Assembly: GCF_042680805.1 (NCBI RefSeq)
Contig: NZ_JBHUEM010000056.1
Span: forward strand, 1-10,583
Source of the DNA: Bacillus_CJ salitolerans
Lineage (GTDB): Bacteria; Bacillota; Bacilli; Bacillales; SA4
Direction: 5' to 3'
DNA length: 10,583 nt
The notes under the pieces were generated by a model, which searched no databases, had not been told where the DNA came from, and saw nothing but the letters and a program-made list of their open reading frames with translations. This document shows positions 7,412 through 10,583 of the stretch, in pieces (the first letter of the stretch is position 1; the number at the start of each line of letters is the position of its first letter). Made by a program: the position numbers and the translations under genes.

Positions 7412-7562
7412 TATCAAGATTTAAACTATACAAAATCTGAAACATATATTACTAAAGAAGGTATGGTTAAGTTACAAACTAAGTGGGACTCAAAAAGGCA
7501 GGGCTTTTATTAATGATGTTTTAGGTAAAAGAGGAATTGAAACCATTATAGAAAAAAGGTGA
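7412..7562 (+). pseudogene. Possible C-terminal fragment of a lost gene
   Basis: Two short frames join into protein-like sequence. Frame one reads YQDLNYTKSETYITKEGMVKLQTKWDSK from 7412; near the A-run at 7485-7490 it shifts to a frame reading GRAFINDVLGKRGIETIIEKR, ending at TGA 7560-7562. No start codon or ribosome site precedes it, and a terminator hairpin follows at once. It could be the tail of a phage regulatory or antirepressor-like protein, but I cannot assign it. The neighbouring stretch 7314-7411 shows nothing else. Confidence 0.3.
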
Positions 7563-7582
7563 CTACTTTATAGTAGCACCTT
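7552..7582 (-). terminator. Terminator of the integrase pseudogene
   Basis: On the minus strand AAGGTG-CTAC (7582-7573) pairs with GTAG-CACCTT (7566-7556) around one bulged base, then TTTTTT (7557-7552). It lies 18 bases beyond the integrase stop codon. The plus-strand U-tract is poor. Confidence 0.7.
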
Positions 7583-7599
7583 CTTATACCTTTATTCAT

Positions 7600-8337
7600 C
7601 TATAATCTTAGAACTTTAAGTGGAGAAAATCTCTTATGACTCTCTCTTACATCAGAACCAAAAAGGTTTACATAAGTCTTTACAATCTCCATACTGGTAT
7701 GACCTAGAATAGTCTGTAATTCAAAGATATTCGCACCTTGCTGTACACTTAACTTAGCAAATGTATCTTATGTCATTAAACGATAAGCCAGTCAGTTCAT
7801 TAACACGTATACCAGTCTCAAGCAATAATAACATTATGGTATAGTCACGAACACCTGTAAAAGTGCTTAAATCAGGTTGCTTAAATAACTTTATTAGCTG
7901 TTCCTTCGTAAAAGTTGGTATGACTCTTTTTCTATCCTTCAGCAGTTTAATATTCTCCATAGGATTAGAAGGAATATGCTTTTTCTTATGTAGGAAATTA
8001 AAAAATGCACGTAAAGCACCGTAGTCGAGTATTAATTGATACAATGCGACTTCCCTTATAATTCTTCAGATACAGTATGACATTTTCCTGAATGTGTTCT
8101 TCAGTAATATTATAAGGTTTTAGTAATTCTGTATTGATATCCTGTTCACCTAACTGATTTATGAAAGCATTAAACTCATTCATATAGTACTTTATTGTAT
8201 GGGGGTCGTAAATTACGTAATTCACAGTCCTTTATAAAAAGGGTTATAGCGTCTTGGAATGACTCTACATGTACCCTTTCAACTTTTTTTATAACAGCTA
8301 ATTCACCTTCATCAAGAATATTTTTACGTCTAGCCAT
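7600..8337 (-). pseudogene. Tyrosine recombinase (phage-type integrase), broken
   Basis: The gene starts at ATG 8337, eight bases behind AGGAGG, and its original frame returns at the TAG at 7600. Between these, one extra base in the G5 run at 8201-8205 and one extra base near 8019-8020 shift the frame twice. An internal deletion near 7763-7774 joins the active-site Arg region (LLETGIRVNELTGLSFNDI) directly to TFAKLSVQQGANIFELQ. Repairing the shifts by eye gives a SAM-like core-binding domain (DAITLFIKDCELRNLRPHTIKYYMNEF and on) and a catalytic domain lacking the Lys hairpin and the HxxR box. The late His (LGHTSMEIVKTY) and nucleophile Tyr remain. About 245 codons are left against roughly 330-360 for the family. 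It must be inactive and explains why the element is fixed. Confidence 0.93.
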
Positions 8338-8352
8338 AGAAAATTCCTCCTG

Positions 8353-8389
8353 TCTATGCACACGATTTGAAATATTTTGTTAGGCTAAT
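8353..8389. repeat. Right subterminal repeat of the element
   Basis: TCTATGCACACGATT (8353-8367) is the exact second copy of 6558-6572, and ATTTTGTTAGGCTAAT (8374-8389) is the inverted partner of 6570-6583 with one extra base. It lies upstream of the integrase ribosome site. ACACGATT also occurs in the tRNA attachment core. Confidence 0.6.
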
Positions 8390-8398
8390 ATGGGCATT

Positions 8399-8433
8399 AA
8401 AAAACGCCTTCCTACTACTTGTAGAAAGACGTT
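8399..8433 (-). terminator. Element-supplied terminator behind rebuilt tRNA-Leu
   Basis: On the minus strand AACGTCTTTCTAC (8433-8421) pairs fully, with two G-U pairs, with GTAGGAAGGCGTT (8415-8403), then TTTTTT (8404-8399). It sits 54 bases after the tRNA-Leu 3' end inside the element, and takes over the role of the displaced terminator at 6354-6385. It also insulates the integrase from the strong tRNA transcript. Confidence 0.8.
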
Positions 8434-8484
8434 AAAAACGTTGATATTACTTAATTCTCTGCAATTCACGTATGTAAACATTTA

Positions 8485-8537
8485 GATACCGGTGGTCGGG
8501 GTCGAACCGACACTCCAGAGGAACACGATTTTGAGTC
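8485..8537 (-). repeat. Right attachment repeat within tRNA-Leu
   Basis: Identical over 53 bases to 6418-6470. Identity ends at the anticodon loop side, where the next base differs (G at 8538, A at 6471). This copy completes the working tRNA. Confidence 0.92.
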
Positions 8538-8567
8538 GTGCGCGTCTGCCAATTCCGCCACACCGGC
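8487..8567 (-). tRNA. tRNA-Leu (anticodon CAA)
   Basis: Last gene of the cluster. Acceptor GCCGGTG with CACCGGT, anticodon loop CTCAAAA, a short leucine variable arm, T-loop GTTCGACCC, discriminator A. CCA is not encoded, unlike every other tRNA here. Its 3' half came with the integrated element. Confidence 0.95.
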
Positions 8568-8574
8568 AAAATAT

Positions 8575-8648
<74 letters not shown>

Positions 8649-8650
8649 AT

Positions 8651-8725
8651 TGGAGCGGAAGACGGGATTCGAACCCGCGACCCCCACCTTGGCAAGGTGG
8701 TGTTCTACCACTGAACTACTTCCGC
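8651..8725 (-). tRNA. tRNA-Gly (anticodon GCC)
   Basis: Acceptor GCGGAAG/CTTCCGC, anticodon loop TTGCCAA, T-loop GTTCGAATC, encoded CCA. Two bases before tRNA-Cys. A 63-base spacer (8726-8788) separates it from tRNA-His, where B. subtilis-type clusters carry tRNA-Gln. Confidence 0.96.
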
Positions 8726-8788
8726 AACAATTAATGGGTAATGATAATATATGCAACAATGTTAAAAAATTGACAGTTCTTTTTTTAA

Positions 8789-8865
8789 TGGGGCGACCGA
8801 AGGGAATCGAACCCTCGAATGTCGGAACCACAATCCGATGCGTTAACCACTTCGCCACGATCGCC
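8789..8865 (-). tRNA. tRNA-His (anticodon GUG)
   Basis: Anticodon loop TTGTGGT. The 8-bp acceptor includes the extra 5' G (G-1) opposite C73, as in histidine tRNAs. CCA encoded. Confidence 0.96.
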
Positions 8866-8873
8866 ATCATAAT

Positions 8874-8947
8874 TGGCAGGGGCAGTAGGAATCGAACCCA
8901 CACCAAGGGTTTTGGAGACCCTCGTTCTACCGTTAAACTATGCCCCT
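8874..8947 (-). tRNA. tRNA-Trp (anticodon CCA)
   Basis: Acceptor AGGGGCA/TGCCCCT, discriminator G, anticodon loop CTCCAAA, encoded CCA end. Confidence 0.96.
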
Positions 8948-8956
8948 AAAAATAAA

Positions 8957-9041
8957 TGGTGGAGGGGGACAGATTCGAACTGCCGAACCCTGAGGGAGCG
9001 GATTTACAGTCCGCCGCGTTTAGCCACTTCGCTACCCCTCC
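8957..9041 (-). tRNA. tRNA-Tyr (anticodon GUA)
   Basis: 85-nt class II tRNA with a long variable arm (CTCCCTCAGGG region), anticodon loop CTGTAAA, T-loop GTTCGAATC, encoded CCA. Confidence 0.96.
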
Positions 9042-9080
9042 ACATATTAAAAATACTTTTCTTCTTAACTGAAAAAAAGC

Positions 9081-9156
<76 letters not shown>

Positions 9157-9306
9157 ATATAAAGATGTTCTACTAATTTAGCTTTTGTGCTAATTATCGT
9201 CGTCCCAATCTCAGGAAGTTTATTCAAGCTGCTTCTTGATTGGTACGCTGAAGTCTATTCTTCGATGTTCATTCCGACGTGCTCTACCAACTGAGCTAAG
9301 CCGGCA
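9157..9306 (-). repeat. tRNA-5'-fragment repeat unit A, before tRNA-Thr
   Basis: In transcription direction the unit begins with the first 26 nt of tRNA-Thr (9305-9280, ending in the D-stem GTAGAGCA), continues ACGTCGG, and runs about 120 bases to the real tRNA-Thr. The offset between copies is 149 bases. Stem GTACCAATC (9246-9238) with GATTGGGAC (9210-9202) encloses 27 bases; a TTAGC/GCTAA hairpin (about 9178-9193) lies before the tRNA. Confidence 0.75.
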
Positions 9307-9319
9307 AAATAATAGAAAC

Positions 9320-9395
9320 TGGTGGCTCGGGACGGAATCGAACCGCCGACACAAGGATTTTCAGTCCTTTGCTCTACCGACTGAGCTACCGAGCC
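9320..9395 (-). tRNA. tRNA-Phe (anticodon GAA)
   Basis: Acceptor GGCTCGG/CCGAGCC, anticodon loop CTGAAAA, T-loop GTTCGATTC, encoded CCA. Confidence 0.96.
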
Positions 9396-9529
9396 ATTAA
9401 TAATTTTGCTAAAACCAATGTTATTATTTTCTACTTAGCAAAGCTTCGTCATGATGCAGTTCGATTGGTAAGCTGTAGTTGGTTCGAAGAAAATTATTCG
9501 AACGTGCTCTACCCACTGAGCTACCGAGC
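9396..9529 (-). repeat. tRNA-5'-fragment repeat unit B, before tRNA-Phe
   Basis: It begins with a near-copy of the first 25 nt of tRNA-Phe (9529-9505; one internal mismatch, and the terminal G is changed), followed by ACGTTCGAA. Offset to the real gene is 135 bases. The 51 bases 9455-9505 align without gaps to 9230-9280 of unit A at 33 positions. A GTTCGAA/TTCGAAC hairpin and an 8-bp TTTGCTAA/TTAGCAAA hairpin (9405-9442) are present. Confidence 0.7.
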
Positions 9530-9540
9530 TTCAATAATAA

Positions 9541-9616
9541 TGGCGGTCCCGACGGGAATCGAACCCGCGATCTCCTGCGTGACAGGCAGGCATGTTAACC
9601 GCTACACCACGGGACC
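9541..9616 (-). tRNA. tRNA-Asp (anticodon GUC)
   Basis: Acceptor GGTCCCG/CGGGACC, discriminator G, anticodon loop CTGTCAC, encoded CCA. Confidence 0.96.
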
Positions 9617-9620
9617 ACTT

Positions 9621-9697
<77 letters not shown>

Positions 9698-9759
9698 ATA
9701 ATATAAGGAAACCTAACATTCTATAAACTATATCTAGTTTCTCTCTAAGAAAATAACAA

Positions 9760-9835
9760 TGGTGGAGGATGACGGGATCGAACCGCCGACCCCCTGCTTG
9801 TAAGGCAGGTGCTCTCCCAGCTGAGCTAATCCTCC
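9760..9835 (-). tRNA. tRNA-Val (anticodon UAC)
   Basis: Acceptor GGAGGAT/ATCCTCC, anticodon loop CTTACAA, T-loop GTTCGATCC, encoded CCA. The 62-base spacer 9698-9759 after it is AT-rich with no recognised feature. Confidence 0.96.
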
Positions 9836-9843
9836 AATATTTA

Positions 9844-9918
9844 TGGTGACCCATACGGGATTCGAACCCGTGTTACCGCCGTGAAAGGGCGGTGTCTTAA
9901 CCGCTTGACCAATGGGCC
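9844..9918 (-). tRNA. tRNA-Glu (anticodon UUC)
   Basis: Acceptor GGCCCAT/ATGGGTC with one G-U pair, anticodon loop CTTTCAC, T-loop GTTCGAATC, encoded CCA. Confidence 0.96.
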
Positions 9919-9933
9919 ATATTTTAATTATTG

Positions 9934-10025
9934 TGGCGGAGAGCGAGGGATTTGAACCCTCGAGACAGTGTTACCCGCCTACACGATTTCCAATCGTGCT
10001 CCTTCGGCCACTCGGACAGCTCTCC
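9934..10025 (-). tRNA. tRNA-Ser (anticodon GGA)
   Basis: 92-nt class II tRNA, acceptor GGAGAGC/GCTCTCC, anticodon loop TTGGAAA, long variable arm, discriminator G, encoded CCA. Confidence 0.96.
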
Positions 10026-10029
10026 AAGT

Positions 10030-10104
10030 TGGCTCCACCAGTAGGATTCGAACCTACGACCCTTCGGTTAACAGCCGAATGCTCTACCGCTGAGCTATGG
10101 TGGA
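10030..10104 (-). tRNA. tRNA-Asn (anticodon GUU)
   Basis: Acceptor TCCACCA/TGGTGGA, anticodon loop CTGTTAA, T-loop GTTCGAATC, discriminator G, encoded CCA. First tRNA after 5S. Its 5' end and flank are repeated at 10231-10260. Confidence 0.96.
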
Positions 10105-10260
10105 ATAATAAATCTGTATATTGATACGCATTCTGTACCTATCAAGACTGAAAGTCCCGATTTCAGAAAGCCTATTCAAGATGGAGCTCAATCGGTACGC
10201 TGAAGTGTCACAGTGAAGCATATTCGGACGTGCTCTACCGCTGAGCTATGGTGGAATAAT
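10105..10260 (-). repeat. tRNA-5'-fragment repeat unit C, before tRNA-Asn
   Basis: Bases 10231-10260 repeat 10080-10109 exactly (30 bases: the tRNA-Asn 5' quarter plus five flanking bases), offset 151. The unit continues ACGTCCGAATATG and matches unit A at about 54 of 79 positions (10154-10231 against 9202-9280, one gap). Stem GTACCGATT (10198-10190) with AATCGGGAC (10162-10154) again encloses 27 bases. A TTGATA/TATCAA hairpin (10121-10145) precedes the real tRNA. Confidence 0.78.
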
Positions 10261-10265
10261 GAATA

Positions 10266-10382
<117 letters not shown>

Positions 10383-10417
10383 TATTAATTCATCACTATT
10401 TGATAGCGACTCTTTTT

Positions 10418-10445
10418 ATTATACTGATTTTATTCAGTATTTCAA
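10418..10445 (-). promoter_or_regulatory. Strong sigma-A-type promoter upstream of 5S and the tRNA cluster
   Basis: TTGAAA (10445-10440) and a perfect TATAAT (10423-10418) on the minus strand are 16 bases apart. RNA would start near 10411, about 29 bases before 5S, so 5S and the 14 tRNAs could be transcribed without the upstream rRNA genes. Confidence 0.65.
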
Positions 10446-10583
10446 GGGGGAATTTGTTCCCTCAAAACTAGATAACAATTTTGTATTCATGAAAGTTTTT
10501 GTCCAGCTACGGCTCCTTGCCTCTCGAGGTCGAATAACCTTCATCTATCAAAAGTCTATCGACTTTTGCAGCTGAAGAACATT
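10446..10583 (-). other. rRNA spacer upstream of 5S; no gene
   Basis: On the minus strand the motif CTAGTTTTGAGGGAACAAA (near 10453-10472) resembles spacers of Bacillus rRNA operons. An 8-bp hairpin CAAAAGTC/GACTTTTG lies at 10549-10568. I see no 23S 3' end inside the window; it may lie just beyond the right edge. Confidence 0.45.

Larger units (their letters stand above)
6418..8537. mobile_element. Decayed integrative element in tRNA-Leu(CAA), about 2.07 kb
   Basis: The unit is bounded by a perfect 53-bp direct repeat of the tRNA-Leu 3' half (6418-6470 and 8485-8537), the usual mark of tyrosine-recombinase integration into a tRNA gene. Inside are a broken tyrosine integrase next to the right end, two small genes of unknown function, a possible gene fragment, a new terminator behind the rebuilt tRNA, and a 15-bp repeat close to each end. 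No replication, transfer or capsid gene is present. It looks like an immobile remnant of a larger island or phage satellite. Confidence 0.88.

Noticed and set aside
8770..8775. Plus-strand TTGACA between tRNA-Gly and tRNA-His
   Set aside because: No -10 box at 16-18 bases and no plus-strand gene downstream.

Overview
The window looks like chromosomal DNA of a low-GC, endospore-former-type Firmicute, probably a Bacillaceae relative of Bacillus subtilis or B. megaterium. The evidence is AT-rich DNA, AGGAGG-type ribosome binding sites, a queG-amidase gene pair that I recall as the yhbA-yhbB pair of B. subtilis, and a tRNA order (Asn-Ser-Glu-Val-fMet-Asp-Phe-Thr-Tyr-Trp-His-Gly-Cys-Leu) that follows the B. 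subtilis trnD-type cluster behind a 5S rRNA gene. The species call is inference.

Layout. Positions 1-660 hold a low-complexity minisatellite, about 31 copies of a 20-21 bp unit. On the minus strand, 689-2764 carries queG (epoxyqueuosine reductase, last step of queuosine synthesis in tRNA) followed by a cytoplasmic cysteine amidase-like protein, probably one operon. A 14-bp inverted repeat buries the amidase start codon. Divergent from queG on the plus strand is a stand-alone B3/B4-domain protein (2843-3508). A solitary minus-strand tRNA-Gly(UCC) follows, with terminators on both sides, then a large minus-strand methyl-accepting chemotaxis receptor (3942-6074).

Positions 6418-8537 are a small, decayed integrative element in the tRNA-Leu(CAA) gene at the end of the tRNA cluster. 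A perfect 53-bp direct repeat of the tRNA 3' half marks both ends. The element rebuilt the tRNA, supplied a new terminator behind it, and left the displaced tRNA 3' half and the old cluster terminator about 2 kb away. It carries a tyrosine-integrase pseudogene (two single-base frameshifts plus an internal deletion), two small unknown genes and a possible gene fragment.

Positions 8487-10382 are the 14-gene tRNA cluster plus 5S rRNA, all on the minus strand, with a good sigma-A-type promoter directly upstream of 5S. In front of tRNA-Asn, tRNA-Phe and tRNA-Thr the cluster is interrupted by related 130-150 bp units. Each unit starts with a duplicate of the first 25-30 nt of the tRNA that follows it. 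Two of the units share a stem with two compensatory base-pair changes. These units are the least explained structure in the window.
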